A stretch of DNA of 64,000 nt, taken from Pirellulales bacterium. GTDB taxonomy: Bacteria > Planctomycetota > Planctomycetia > Pirellulales > Lacipirellulaceae. Shown piece after piece: positions 8,063 through 18,457 of the stretch. The first letter of the stretch is position 1, and the number at the start of each line of letters is the position of its first letter. Under the pieces are notes generated by a model, which worked only from the letters and a program-made list of their open reading frames with translations, did no database searches and had not been told where the DNA came from. Location: positions 62,001 through 126,000 of the forward strand of contig JAHBXQ010000003.1 in assembly GCA_019636345.1 (NCBI GenBank). Direction: 5' to 3'. A program made the position numbers and the translations under genes.

Positions 8063-8635
8063 CTACTTGGTCGTCGTCGGGTAATACCCGCCCATGTTGA
8101 AGTACTGCGTGCTGTGCCCCGTCGTGGGGAGCCCGCCGTTCACGCCGCGGTTGATCGCCCCCGCGGCCGTGGCGCTGCGCAACTGCTGCTGGGTGCGCTG
8201 GTTCTGCATCTGCTGCCTTTGGGCGAACCGCTGCTGCTCGAGCTGCGGCTGGACGAAGGCGTAATAGCTGGGAAGGCCGACGCTGCTCTCCTGGATGTCG
8301 AGGGCCAGATAGGGGCTCAGGTTGGAACCCGCGCGATAGTCGGTGAACGGCTTGCTCGCCGGGGCGGTTTGCACCGCTTGGGACGCGGCGGGGGCGACTG
8401 ATCCCGCTTTGGGGGCGGGACGATACTGCGCTCGGCCGCGGCTGAAATAATCCAGCGCCGGGTTGCTGGCGCCGCTGAGTCGCTGATAGGCGCCGGGTCG
8501 GGGGGCGTGCGTGACGGGCGAAACCCCCGCCGCAGCCGCCGCGCCCGAGGTCTGGGCTCGCGCCGCCGTCGGCCCGCTGGCCAGGACCGCCGCCGCGACG
8601 CACATCGCCCCGCAGGTCGCCCATCGCTTCGTCAT
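8063..8635 (-). CDS. Secreted Gln/Ala-rich hypothetical protein
   Basis: A 190-residue protein starting MTKRWATCGAMCVAAAVL, followed by a signal peptide ending near 'TAARAQT'. The rest is low complexity: an Ala/Pro-rich stretch, then 'NPALDYFSRGRAQYRP', 'NLSPYLALDIQESSVGLPSYYAFVQPQLEQQ', and a Gln/Arg-rich helix ('RFAQRQQMQNQRTQQQL') before a Gly/Tyr-rich tail. The 'NLSPYL.L' and 'YY.FV.PQL' elements look like a conserved core; I cannot name the family. It probably lies in the periplasm or envelope. The start was chosen for the signal peptide; the frame is open upstream to 8755 without a ribosome site. Confidence 0.65.
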   Translation of the reverse strand: MTKRWATCGAMCVAAAVLASGPTAARAQTSGAAAAAGVSPVTHAPRPGAYQRLSGASNPALDYFSRGRAQYRPAPKAGSVAPAASQAVQTAPASKPFTDYRAGSNLSPYLALDIQESSVGLPSYYAFVQPQLEQQRFAQRQQMQNQRTQQQLRSATAAGAINRGVNGGLPTTGHSTQYFNMGGYYPTTTK

Positions 8636-8935
8636 ATTCAGCCCGCTTTCGCCGCAAACCGGAAGAGACATCGAGACCAGCGGCCAAGAGGCTCGCCCCG
8701 CGCGGACCCTCGTCCCCGCGTCGCGACCGCTCGGCACATCTTTCCCAATCGGCAAACGCGCGTCGACGGCGTGAACAGAAAGGCTAAGATAGCGGGCTAG
8801 CGAGGGCGGAGCGGCGAGCGGTCCGAGCCCGGGACGCTGGCAGAGCTAGCGCACTGCCGGCGACCGACCGCGACCTGTCGCCTCGCCGTCCCCCCCTCTG
8901 ACTTCCGGCCACTCGCCCCTAACCCCCCGCATTGC
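8636..8935. other. Intergenic region between divergent genes
   Basis: About 300 bp between two genes transcribed away from each other, so promoters for both should lie here. I see no tRNA-like cloverleaf, no convincing -35/-10 pair and no strong repeat. The last 50 bases before the ATG at 8936 are pyrimidine-rich and lack a Shine-Dalgarno. Confidence 0.4.
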
Positions 8936-9220
8936 ATGATCACCGTCGGCATGAATTACGTCGTCATCGAGGGCAAGCAGGCCGACTTCGAGGAGAAGTT
9001 CGCCGCGGTCATCGACGCCCTGAACGCCGCCCCCGGGCACGCCAGCTCGACGCTGTGGAAAGACGTCGCCAACGGCGCCAGCTACCTGATCACCAGCGAA
9101 TGGAACGACGAACAAGCGTTCCGCGACTTCGTCACCAGCGACGCCTTCCGCGCCGTCACCAACTGGGGCAAGGAACAAATCCTCGCCGGAAGGCCGAGCC
9201 ACAAGGTGTACAAGAGCTGA
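8936..9220 (+). CDS. Antibiotic biosynthesis monooxygenase (ABM) domain protein
   Basis: A 94-residue single-domain protein of the dimeric alpha/beta-barrel ABM superfamily. Key signs are the opening strand 'MITVGMNYVVIEGKQADFEEKFAAVIDAL', 'PGHASSTLWKDVANGASYLITSEWNDEQAFRDFVTSDAFRAV' and the C-terminal strand 'EQILAGRPSHKVYK'. The 'YLI.SEWNDE.AF..F..S..F' pattern is the family's hallmark. Members include haem-degrading IsdG-type enzymes and quinol monooxygenases. The Asn/His haem-binding pair of IsdG is not obvious, so a catalytic role is undecided. Length is normal for the family. Confidence 0.82.
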   Translation: MITVGMNYVVIEGKQADFEEKFAAVIDALNAAPGHASSTLWKDVANGASYLITSEWNDEQAFRDFVTSDAFRAVTNWGKEQILAGRPSHKVYKS

Positions 9221-9636
9221 CGCGCTGCAGCGCCGCTGACGCCTCGCCGCGCGAGGTGCAAAACCACTGAAAATTCGGAGCAAAAACTCCCGGCGGGGAT
9301 GCGGTTGGATTGTTCTAACTGCATGCACGCCAACGAGTTGCCGCGAAACCACATGGCCGGCGGGCGCCCATTCTGCAAGCAAAACTCCCCGCGACGAGCA
9401 AAACCCGCCGCGGGCCTCGCCGGCGATCGCAACGCGCGGTCCGGCGCCTTCGTACTCTGCGAAGGCCCGGCTCAATTTCTGCGAACACTTCGGGAGGCTA
9501 CGGGGCAAGCCCGCTAGCTGGAGTACGTCCAGGAACCGAAAACGTGGCTGATCCGGAAACCGCCGCTAGGCCCACCGTGATCGCCCCCAGTATCTTGGGG
9601 GCGAAAACCGGTCTCCAGTATTCCGGCGGCATTTCC
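9221..9636. other. Non-coding gap
   Basis: About 415 bp with no credible gene on either strand; short open frames here show no family features. It contains the hairpin at 9582-9603 and marks the change from about two-thirds GC to the clearly AT-richer stretch that holds the next gene. Confidence 0.4.
9582..9603 (-). terminator. Stem-loop downstream of the 9637-10494 gene
   Basis: CGCCCCCA and TGGGGGCG form a perfect 8-bp stem around a 6-base GTATCT loop, 33 bp beyond the stop codon of the minus-strand gene. No T-run follows on the minus strand, so it may be an mRNA-end stabiliser rather than a complete intrinsic terminator. Confidence 0.4.
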
Positions 9637-10494
9637 CTATCTCAGGGACTTCGCAATCTCGCTGACGGGGGCGTATCCGTCCGACGCAAGCCTAGCCAAG
9701 ACGACAGGCTCGCGGAATTCAGGGTGTCGCCGCATGATTTGGACAACATATAACCGCACCCACCAGTGTTCGTGCGAGCCTAGCTTGCTTAGCTCATTCT
9801 TTGCGTCTGGCAATGCCGCCTGGAATCGTTCTTCATAGCGGTGCTGCTTGAACCAAAGTGCGTTGCTAACAACATGCTCGGCGAGTGTAACATCGTCTCG
9901 CGGCCGTGCTCTACCTGGACGGCCTGAGCCGTCAAGGTTGTCGGCCTTGTTGAATATCAACAAGGCCTCTCCTGGCGACCGCTCGAACATGTATTCAACG
10001 AACGGGGTCGGGACGTTTTGGTTTGCAACCGTTCGCTCGCGAACGTACTCGAAATAGTCCCCGTAGTTCACCGGCCCGTTTTGCGAACTGGTGGGCCCGG
10101 CGTTGTCGTGACCTTGAAACCAGTCGCGAACAAATGAGCGAAGGTTTTTGTTCTCGGCATCAAGATACGGAGCAAGCATGCGAATCACCACGCTTGGCGG
10201 TATTTCGAGCGTTTGAAGAAGTCCCAACGCGATGAGCGGCTGCCCTTCGCCGGGGGCCGCCGCGTAAATGGCTATCTGCTTTACGATTTCATTCTTATCG
10301 GCGATTGCATCGTGTAGGCTCGCAACCCGTTCCCGCAAAGATGGATTCGACGGGGCCATTGCTTCGGCGACAAGTTGCAATTGTTCCTGAATAGGTTCTT
10401 CGGCCTGACTCACCAGAACATCAACGCTCGCATCCTGAGCGAGACTTGCCGAACACGATGCAACTATTATTGCGGCCGCTGCAAGTGAACGCAT
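9637..10494 (-). CDS. Secreted hypothetical protein, atypical base composition
   Basis: A 285-residue protein with a signal peptide (MRSLAAAAIIVASCSASLAQDAS) and a mature, mostly helical body. The C-terminal part ('HEHWWVRLYVVQIMRRHPEFREPVVLARLASDGYAPVSEIAKSLR') looks like HEAT-type helix pairs, and similar pairs recur ('NEIVKQIAIYAAAPGEGQPLIALGLLQTLEIPPSVVIRMLAPYL'). No catalytic motif is seen. A GTG at 10503 adds three residues; the ATG at 10494 is preferred. Codon use is visibly AT-richer than that of neighbours (many AAT, GTT, ATT and TTT codons), which suggests recent acquisition. It lies next to gyrB in the same direction. Function unknown. Confidence 0.72.
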   Translation of the reverse strand: MRSLAAAAIIVASCSASLAQDASVDVLVSQAEEPIQEQLQLVAEAMAPSNPSLRERVASLHDAIADKNEIVKQIAIYAAAPGEGQPLIALGLLQTLEIPPSVVIRMLAPYLDAENKNLRSFVRDWFQGHDNAGPTSSQNGPVNYGDYFEYVRERTVANQNVPTPFVEYMFERSPGEALLIFNKADNLDGSGRPGRARPRDDVTLAEHVVSNALWFKQHRYEERFQAALPDAKNELSKLGSHEHWWVRLYVVQIMRRHPEFREPVVLARLASDGYAPVSEIAKSLR

Positions 10495-10626
10495 GGCAGA
10501 CACCTATCTGTCTTGTAGTTGATTCAGTCTAGTAATAATCGTGTTCAGGACTGTTAAGTCATCGTCGATCGTGAAGTGAGTGAGTGCCGCAAGCACCGGG
10601 TCTGCTTGTGCTGTAAGTTCGCCCGT

Positions 10627-13242
<2,616 letters not shown>

Positions 13243-13327
13243 TTAAACTGACAAAGAGCGAGCCAAACGCAGATCGATCTGCGTCCGTCCTGTGCGCCTC
13301 AGCACGAGAGCGTCTGAGGAGCGTGAA

Positions 13328-13717
13328 TCACGTTGCCGTCGGTCCCACGCGGCCGACCTTGAATTTCAGGTTTTTGATCCCGGAATCGGGAAGGGCCGCT
13401 TGCAGGGCGGCGAGCAGGCGTTCCTTTTCGAAGCCGAGTTCTTGCATCAAGAGCGAGCTCGCGACGATCACCTCGAGCGTCCCTCGTTTCACGGCGCCCG
13501 GTTCGGTCAACGGGGCGAACCGTTCCCCGACCGCGGCCCGCCACGCCTCGGTGCACGCCGCGGCCGTGCGAATTTGGGCGTAACCGCGACGCTGCATGAC
13601 CTGGGCGAGCACGTTCTTGAGCGCCTTGGGCTGTTGTTGCCGAAACCAGCGTCCATGCGACTCCCGTCGCTTCGCCACGTCGGCGACGTCGTCGGGATGA
13701 CCGTCGAGCGGATTCAT
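13328..13717 (-). CDS. DUF721 protein (DciA-like)
   Basis: A 129-residue protein with the DUF721 fold. The motif 'LKNVLAQVMQRRGYAQIRTAAACTEAWRAAVGERFAPLTEPGAVKRGTLEVIVASSLLMQELGFEKERLLAALQ' is typical: the 'W...VG......T.P..+++GTL.V.V.SS...QEL......+L..+' pattern defines the family. DciA, its best-known member, loads or activates the replicative helicase in bacteria lacking DnaC. Its position between dnaN and gyrB, where many bacteria carry recF followed by a DUF721 gene, supports a replication role. The N-terminal 30 residues are hydrophilic and variable. ATG start; 67-bp gap to dnaN. Confidence 0.85.
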   Translation of the reverse strand: MNPLDGHPDDVADVAKRRESHGRWFRQQQPKALKNVLAQVMQRRGYAQIRTAAACTEAWRAAVGERFAPLTEPGAVKRGTLEVIVASSLLMQELGFEKERLLAALQAALPDSGIKNLKFKVGRVGPTAT

Positions 13718-13783
13718 GACAACAAGCCCATTGCGTAAGTGAGCGACGGGGCGCCGGCCCGCGGCGATTCCGATCTCGCTCGT

Positions 13784-14896
13784 CTACCGATCTCGCGCCA
13801 ACGGCATGATCACGTAACCGTAGCCGTCGTCGGTCGTGCAAACCGCCGCTGCGTCGGAGTCTTTCATTTCGAGCGTGAACGTCTTCTCGGCGTCGAGAAC
13901 TTTGAGGAAATCGATCGCAAACTTGGGATCGAGCGTCGTGACGATCGGAGCGCCGTCGTAGCCGATCGGCAATTCGACCCGCGACTCGCCCACCTCGGCC
14001 GCACGACCCGACAGGACGAGCATGCCGTCGCCGAAGGCGAAGTCGACTCCGCGGCTCTCCTCGCTGGTGACGATCGCCGCTTGGCGAACGGCCGCATGCG
14101 TAGGGCCGACCGACAGTTCGATCCGATGGCCCGACCCGAGTTCGGGAAACACCCGCCGCCAGTCGGGAAACCGACCTTCCAGCAGCCGGGCCGAAATCGT
14201 CGCCCGGGCGCTCTTCACCAGAAACTCGTTGCCGCGGACCGCCAGTTGCACCTCGGCGTCGGACGGAGCGACGGCGCGTTCGATGAGGTTCATCGCTCGG
14301 GTCGGCACGATCGTGGTCGGGCCCATGTCAGCGCCCCCGTGCACGCCCACCGGGCCGGACATCTTGGCAAGTCTTCGGCCGTCGGTGCCGATCGCCGTGA
14401 GCACGCCGTCGGTCGCCTCCAGCTTCACCCCGCCCAGGGCGTACCGGCTGCTTTCGTTGTCGGTGGCGAACGCGGTGCGGCGGATCAGTTCCCGCAACAG
14501 CCGCGCGGGGATCTCGAAGTACGCCTCGGCGGTGAATTCGGCCACGGGGGGGAAGTCGCCCGGGTTCTCGGCCGGCAGACTGAACTGGCTCCGCTGGCCG
14601 CGAATGGTCGTGTTGCCCCCTTCCGATTCGATCTGCAGCGTTTCGTCGGCGCTTTCCCGGAGGATGCTGCCGAACCGCGTGACCGACAGCACGATCGCCC
14701 CGGGGGCGTGCACCTCGACCCCTTGCACCGCGTGGCGAATGCCGACCTCCAGGTCGGTCGCCGTGAGAGTCGTTCCCTCGCGGGTCGCTTCGAGTTTGAC
14801 GTTCTGCAGGATCGGCTTGGGGCTGCGCGCCGGCGCCACTGCGGCGGCCGTTTGGAACGCTTGGAGCAACTGCTCGCGATCGCAAGAGATTTTCAT
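13784..14896 (-). CDS. dnaN: DNA polymerase III beta clamp
   Basis: A 370-residue sliding clamp that encircles DNA and tethers polymerase III. The N-terminus 'MKISCDREQLLQAFQTAAAVAPARSPKPILQNVKLEA' and the domain patterns 'LTATDLEVGIRHAV', 'FEIPARLLRELIRRTAFATDNESSRYALGGVKLEA', 'LTAIGTDGRRLAKM' and 'NLIERAV' are canonical, as is the C-terminal 'YVIMPLARDR', which matches the M-P-[MLI] ending that contacts clamp-binding peptides. Full length with three clamp domains. Start at ATG 14896 with no Shine-Dalgarno. It lies downstream of dnaA, separated by the 370-bp candidate origin. Confidence 0.98.
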   Translation of the reverse strand: MKISCDREQLLQAFQTAAAVAPARSPKPILQNVKLEATREGTTLTATDLEVGIRHAVQGVEVHAPGAIVLSVTRFGSILRESADETLQIESEGGNTTIRGQRSQFSLPAENPGDFPPVAEFTAEAYFEIPARLLRELIRRTAFATDNESSRYALGGVKLEATDGVLTAIGTDGRRLAKMSGPVGVHGGADMGPTTIVPTRAMNLIERAVAPSDAEVQLAVRGNEFLVKSARATISARLLEGRFPDWRRVFPELGSGHRIELSVGPTHAAVRQAAIVTSEESRGVDFAFGDGMLVLSGRAAEVGESRVELPIGYDGAPIVTTLDPKFAIDFLKVLDAEKTFTLEMKDSDAAAVCTTDDGYGYVIMPLARDR

Positions 14897-15064
14897 GGGG
14901 AGTTGGTCTTTCCTTCGCTGCGGACAACGGAAGCCGTCAGGCTTCTTCCCGACACATGTCTTCTAGGTAACAGCAGTTATAGAGCGGGGCCGAATCGAGT
15001 CGACAACCGCCGGCTCAGATGGATTTGCCTCGGGATTTGCCGAGAGGCGCCGATTTGTCGACGT

Positions 15065-15073
15065 TGGGGAAAA
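15065..15073 (-). promoter_or_regulatory. DnaA-box-like site
   Basis: TTTTCCCCA on the minus strand, two changes from the consensus TTATCCACA and one from the site at 15199-15207. It lies inside the dnaA-dnaN gap. Confidence 0.35.
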
Positions 15074-15198
15074 CCGGGCGAGAACCTGTCGCCAAGCTGT
15101 TGCGCGAGCGTCGACAACCGGCGTCTGGACGACGGCAAGCGAGGCACGTCGTCGAAACCCGACAAGTCGGCGGCAGTTGGCGACAAGCAGTCAACAAG

Positions 15199-15207
15199 TT
15201 ATCCCCA
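15199..15207 (+). promoter_or_regulatory. DnaA box
   Basis: TTATCCCCA, one mismatch to the consensus TTATCCACA, immediately preceded by GTCAACAAG and about 60 bp from the dnaA stop codon. It is the best DnaA-box match I can find in the gap. Confidence 0.5.
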
Positions 15208-15266
15208 GGGGCGATTGAATTTCGAAGTTGGCTGACGGTCGGTTCAGGCGGCTTGGTCGAACTCGA

Positions 15267-16385
15267 TTACGCGGATTGCAGGATTCGCCCCAGGTGATCG
15301 ATCGCTTCGGCCGTCGCAGCGTCGTGAACCAGCAGGTCTTGGATTCGGCTCTCGGCATGGATGATCGTCGTGTGGTCGCGGCCTCCCAGGGCCCGGCCGA
15401 TTTCGGCGTAGCTGCACTCGGTCAGTCGCCGGGCCAAGTACGCGACGACGCAACGGGCGTGGACCAGCGACTTGCGTCGCGAGGGGCTCGCCAGCGCTGT
15501 TTGCGTGATGCGGAAATACCGGCACGCCACGGCGACGATCTGCTTGAGCGACGGGGCGCCGGCGGCGACGAGGGCGTGCGACTCGCCGTTGTCGGCGAGC
15601 CGGGCCATGGGGGTCGCATCGAGCCGGGCGAGCGCCCCGAGCGCCTTCGTCGCGGGGCCGTCGTGCTTGCGGGCGAGCTGGTCGAGCGTCTCGGCGGGGA
15701 GTCGCAGGCCGCGACGGGCCGCTTCGCCGGCCAGAATCGCGCGGCGGGCCGACTCGCCCGGCCAATTGAGCCCAATCGTCAGTCCCGCGGCGAGCCGGTC
15801 GCGCAACCCCGGCTCCAACTGCGGCAGACAGGCGAGCGGTTGCCGGGCGGTCGCCACGACGCACCCCCCGACGGCGACGATTGCATCGACCAGAGCCCGC
15901 AATTCCCACTGGGCGGGGTGACGGGGGCGCAGCCGATCAAGCCCCTCGACCACCAGCAGCGCCGTGCGACGCAAGCGGGCGAGCCACTCGCCGCTGCGGC
16001 CGTCGGCGCCCGCTTCGTGCAGGTCGCGGCAGAAGTCGGCGGCGGTGAAGTAGTGCGCCCGCTCGACCCCGTAGCAGCGGGCGAAGTGCCGCGCGGCGGC
16101 CTGGACGACGAGCGTCTTCCCCGCGCCTGAGGGCCCCGTGAGCACGAGCGGATTGAACCCCTCGGCCGCCGCGGGAAGCGGCTCCGGCGCCAAGAGGCGC
16201 ACGAGCGCCGGCGCCAGCAGTTCGTTCTCCGGCCCGACGATGCAACTGCTCGCGCCGGGTTCGCCGGGCGAGGCAGGGAGTTCGATGGGAAACGCGGCGT
16301 CGATCACGCGCAGGGTCCGTCCAACGAAGGCTGAACTAACAGGGGAGAGCGACCACGCAGCAGCGGAGACGGGGCGGACGCTCAT
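15267..16385 (-). CDS. dnaA: Chromosomal replication initiator DnaA (short form)
   Basis: A 372-residue replication initiator. The AAA+ part begins with 'CIVGPENELLAPALV' and Walker A GPSGAGKT near residue 85. Sensor I is 'VVATARQPLACLPQLEPGLRDRLAAGLTIGL'. Domain IV carries the DNA-binding signature 'SYAEIGRALGGRDHTTIIHAESRI' near residue 330. The protein is shorter than the usual 440-500 residues: only about 48 residues precede the AAA+ core, so the helicase-contacting domain I and the linker are essentially missing. Walker B reads LLVVEGLDRL where E. coli has a DD pair. It heads the minus-strand replication block, and the candidate origin follows its stop codon. Confidence 0.93.
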   Translation of the reverse strand: MSVRPVSAAAWSLSPVSSAFVGRTLRVIDAAFPIELPASPGEPGASSCIVGPENELLAPALVRLLAPEPLPAAAEGFNPLVLTGPSGAGKTLVVQAAARHFARCYGVERAHYFTAADFCRDLHEAGADGRSGEWLARLRRTALLVVEGLDRLRPRHPAQWELRALVDAIVAVGGCVVATARQPLACLPQLEPGLRDRLAAGLTIGLNWPGESARRAILAGEAARRGLRLPAETLDQLARKHDGPATKALGALARLDATPMARLADNGESHALVAAGAPSLKQIVAVACRYFRITQTALASPSRRKSLVHARCVVAYLARRLTECSYAEIGRALGGRDHTTIIHAESRIQDLLVHDAATAEAIDHLGRILQSA

Positions 16386-16530
16386 CGGGAGCGAGGGCTC
16401 CGCTGGGACGTCCTCGGGGCCTCGGCGGTATCAGCGCAGAGGGGCTGAGTCCGCCGGCGGCAAATCAAGCGGTGCATGATACCCGATTCGGGGGCCGGTC
16501 GTTAGCGGCGAGCGGCAAAAAAAGCCCGGT

Positions 16531-17715
16531 TTAGCGACGCCGTAACCGATTGACGCACAACGAGATGCGGCGAGCCGCCTCGACCATTTCGGCGGGCTCG
16601 GTCGCGGCCCCCCAACTGAGCCGAATCGCGCTGGAAATCACCCCCTCGGGAAGCCCCATCGCGACCAACACCGGGGACGGTTCGCTGGACCCGCTTGCGC
16701 ATGCCGAGCCCGTCGAGCAGGCGACCCCCGCCATGTCGAGCGCGAGCACCAGCGCCTGCCGGTCCACCCCCGCGAAAGCGACGCAGAGCGTGTGGGGCGC
16801 CCGCTCGGCCGCGGCGCCGACGATCGTCATTCCGTCGAGCGACGACTGAAGCGATTCCACCAGCGTGGCGCCGAGGGCGGCCAGCCGTTCGCGACGGGCC
16901 TGCGCCTCGGCATGCCACGACTCCAACGCCTCGAGCATGCCGAGCACCAGCGCCGGCGACTCGGTTCCCGGACGTTCGCCCCCCTGCTGAAAGCCGCCGA
17001 AAAGCTGCGGGGCGAGCTTGACGCCGTGCCGGACGACCAGCGCCCCGATGCCGCGCGGGCCGTGGAACTTGTGGGGGGCGATTCCCAGGGCGTCGACCCC
17101 CAGCGCGGCGAAATCGACCGCGATCTTGCCGACCGCCTGGACCGCGTCGGTGTGGAACAGAACCCCGCGGCCGCGGCACAACGCCGCCGCCGCGGCCACG
17201 GGCTGGACGACCCCGGTCTCGTTGTTGGCGAGCATGACGCTCGCCAGCCGGGGGCCCCGGTCGAGCAACTGCTCGAGATGCTCCAGCCGAACGACGCCGG
17301 TCGCGTCGACGCCGATCCGAGCGACCGATCGCCCCTCGGCGGCCAGGGCGTCGGCCGCGGCGGCGATGCTGGGGTGCTCGATCGCCGAGACGAGCAGGTC
17401 CAGGTCGTTCGCGTCGGCGCCTCGATCGGCGGCTCGGAGAGCGCCCCCCAAGAGCCCCCGCAGGGCGAGGTTGTTCGCCTCGGTTCCCCCGCTGGTGAAC
17501 ACGACCCGGTCGGCGTCCATCCCCGCGACGCGGGCGCCCACGAGCTCGCCGATCCGCCGCCGGGCGTCTTCCACGGCCCGGCGGGCGTCACGGCCGAGGG
17601 CGTGCTGGCTGGCCGGGTTGCCGGGAAACCGCAACTGGGCCTCGTGCATCGCCGCGGCCACGGCCGGCAGCACGGGGGTGGTCGCATTGTGGTCGAGATT
17701 GATCGGTCCCTGCAT
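16531..17715 (-). CDS. Cysteine desulfurase (NifS/IscS family)
   Basis: A 394-residue pyridoxal-phosphate enzyme that takes sulfur from cysteine for Fe-S clusters and other thio-cofactors. The start 'LDHNATTPVLPAV', 'VFTSGGTEANNLAL', 'SAIEHPSI', 'NNETGVVQPV', 'FHTDAVQAVGKI' and the PLP lysine motif 'GIAPHKFHGPRGIGAL' are all present. The catalytic Cys lies in 'ACSTGSACASGSSEPSPVL', the long flexible loop typical of group I (IscS/NifS-like) enzymes. The ATG at 17715 matches family length. It lies upstream of dnaA in the same direction, 145 bp away. No iscU or iscA adjoins it, so the system it feeds is undetermined. Confidence 0.95.
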   Translation of the reverse strand: MQGPINLDHNATTPVLPAVAAAMHEAQLRFPGNPASQHALGRDARRAVEDARRRIGELVGARVAGMDADRVVFTSGGTEANNLALRGLLGGALRAADRGADANDLDLLVSAIEHPSIAAAADALAAEGRSVARIGVDATGVVRLEHLEQLLDRGPRLASVMLANNETGVVQPVAAAAALCRGRGVLFHTDAVQAVGKIAVDFAALGVDALGIAPHKFHGPRGIGALVVRHGVKLAPQLFGGFQQGGERPGTESPALVLGMLEALESWHAEAQARRERLAALGATLVESLQSSLDGMTIVGAAAERAPHTLCVAFAGVDRQALVLALDMAGVACSTGSACASGSSEPSPVLVAMGLPEGVISSAIRLSWGAATEPAEMVEAARRISLCVNRLRRR

Positions 17716-17836
17716 GCCCCCCAGTATAACGGGGGACGGAGGCGCGCAAGGCGACTGGGGTTGCCGCTAGCAATTGCCGCTGCGTATGATCCGCCCCCGC
17801 CAGTTTTCGAGTCGTCCGGGAGCATCGAGCCATCGC

Positions 17837-18373
17837 ATGGGAACCACGTTCAAAGCCGTCGTCATGTTGGCCGCCGTCGGGGGCGGGGTCGCTGCCTGGG
17901 ACAAGTACGGGCCGCTGCCGCCGGAGACCCGGCGCTACGTCGATCAAGCGCTCGGCGCCGCGAAGGGGTTCCTTGCCAACCACCTGCCGCAGTCGTCGCA
18001 GCGCGACGTTGCGGGGCCGAGGATCGACGCTGGCGAACCGTTCGCGGCGCAGAGCGACTCGACCGCGCCGCCGCTGTTTGGCGTCGAGCCCGCACAGGTT
18101 GCGGCTGCGCGGCCGGCGCCGAGTTCGGGGCCGGCCGCGCAGCCGCTGTTGGACCAGTTGGTGAAGCTGGGGATCGGCGAGTACGAACTGGCCCGGTGGG
18201 GTTCCCGCGGCGATCTGTATCGGTTCCGCTGTGCGGCCCCGTTGGCCGGCAGCATGGACCAGGCCCGGCAGTTCGAGGCGATCGCCCCGACACCGTTGGC
18301 GTCGGTCGAGCAAGTGCTCGGCGAGGTCTCCGCGTGGCGGCTGGCGCGGAGCGGGGGACAGTTCACGCGTTAG
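17837..18373 (+). CDS. Hypothetical membrane-anchored protein
   Basis: A 178-residue protein starting MGTTFKAVVMLAAVGGGVAAWDKYGPLP: a short hydrophobic N-terminal segment (anchor or uncleaved signal) followed by an Ala/Pro/Ser-rich linker and a compact C-terminal domain ('QPLLDQLVKLGIGEYELARWGSRGDLYRFRCAAPL' to 'FEAIAPTPLASVEQVLGEVSAWRLAR'). I do not recognise it. An upstream ATG at 17774 is in frame but would give an unlikely basic extension. It diverges from the cysteine desulfurase and lies upstream of scpB. The regular 'YELARWGSRGDLYRF' pattern argues for a real gene. Confidence 0.65.
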   Translation: MGTTFKAVVMLAAVGGGVAAWDKYGPLPPETRRYVDQALGAAKGFLANHLPQSSQRDVAGPRIDAGEPFAAQSDSTAPPLFGVEPAQVAAARPAPSSGPAAQPLLDQLVKLGIGEYELARWGSRGDLYRFRCAAPLAGSMDQARQFEAIAPTPLASVEQVLGEVSAWRLARSGGQFTR

Positions 18374-18457
18374 TTCGGGCTGCCCTGTTCGCAGCGCCGC
18401 TCAACAGGACTGCCGACATCGGTCCCGCGGTCCCGCGGGGCCGCAAGGGCCGGATCT

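Larger units (their letters stand above)
14897..15266. other. Candidate chromosomal origin (oriC) between dnaA and dnaN
   Basis: A 370-bp gap between dnaA and dnaN, the classical place for oriC. Directly visible are a near-consensus DnaA box TTATCCCCA on the plus strand at 15199-15207, a related TTTTCCCCA on the minus strand at 15065-15073, and three copies of GTCGACAA (14999, 15110 direct; 15055-15062 inverted) plus further CGACAA units near 15163 and 15181. There is no gene on either strand and no clearly AT-rich unwinding element. Position and repeats support an origin; activity is inferred. Confidence 0.55.
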
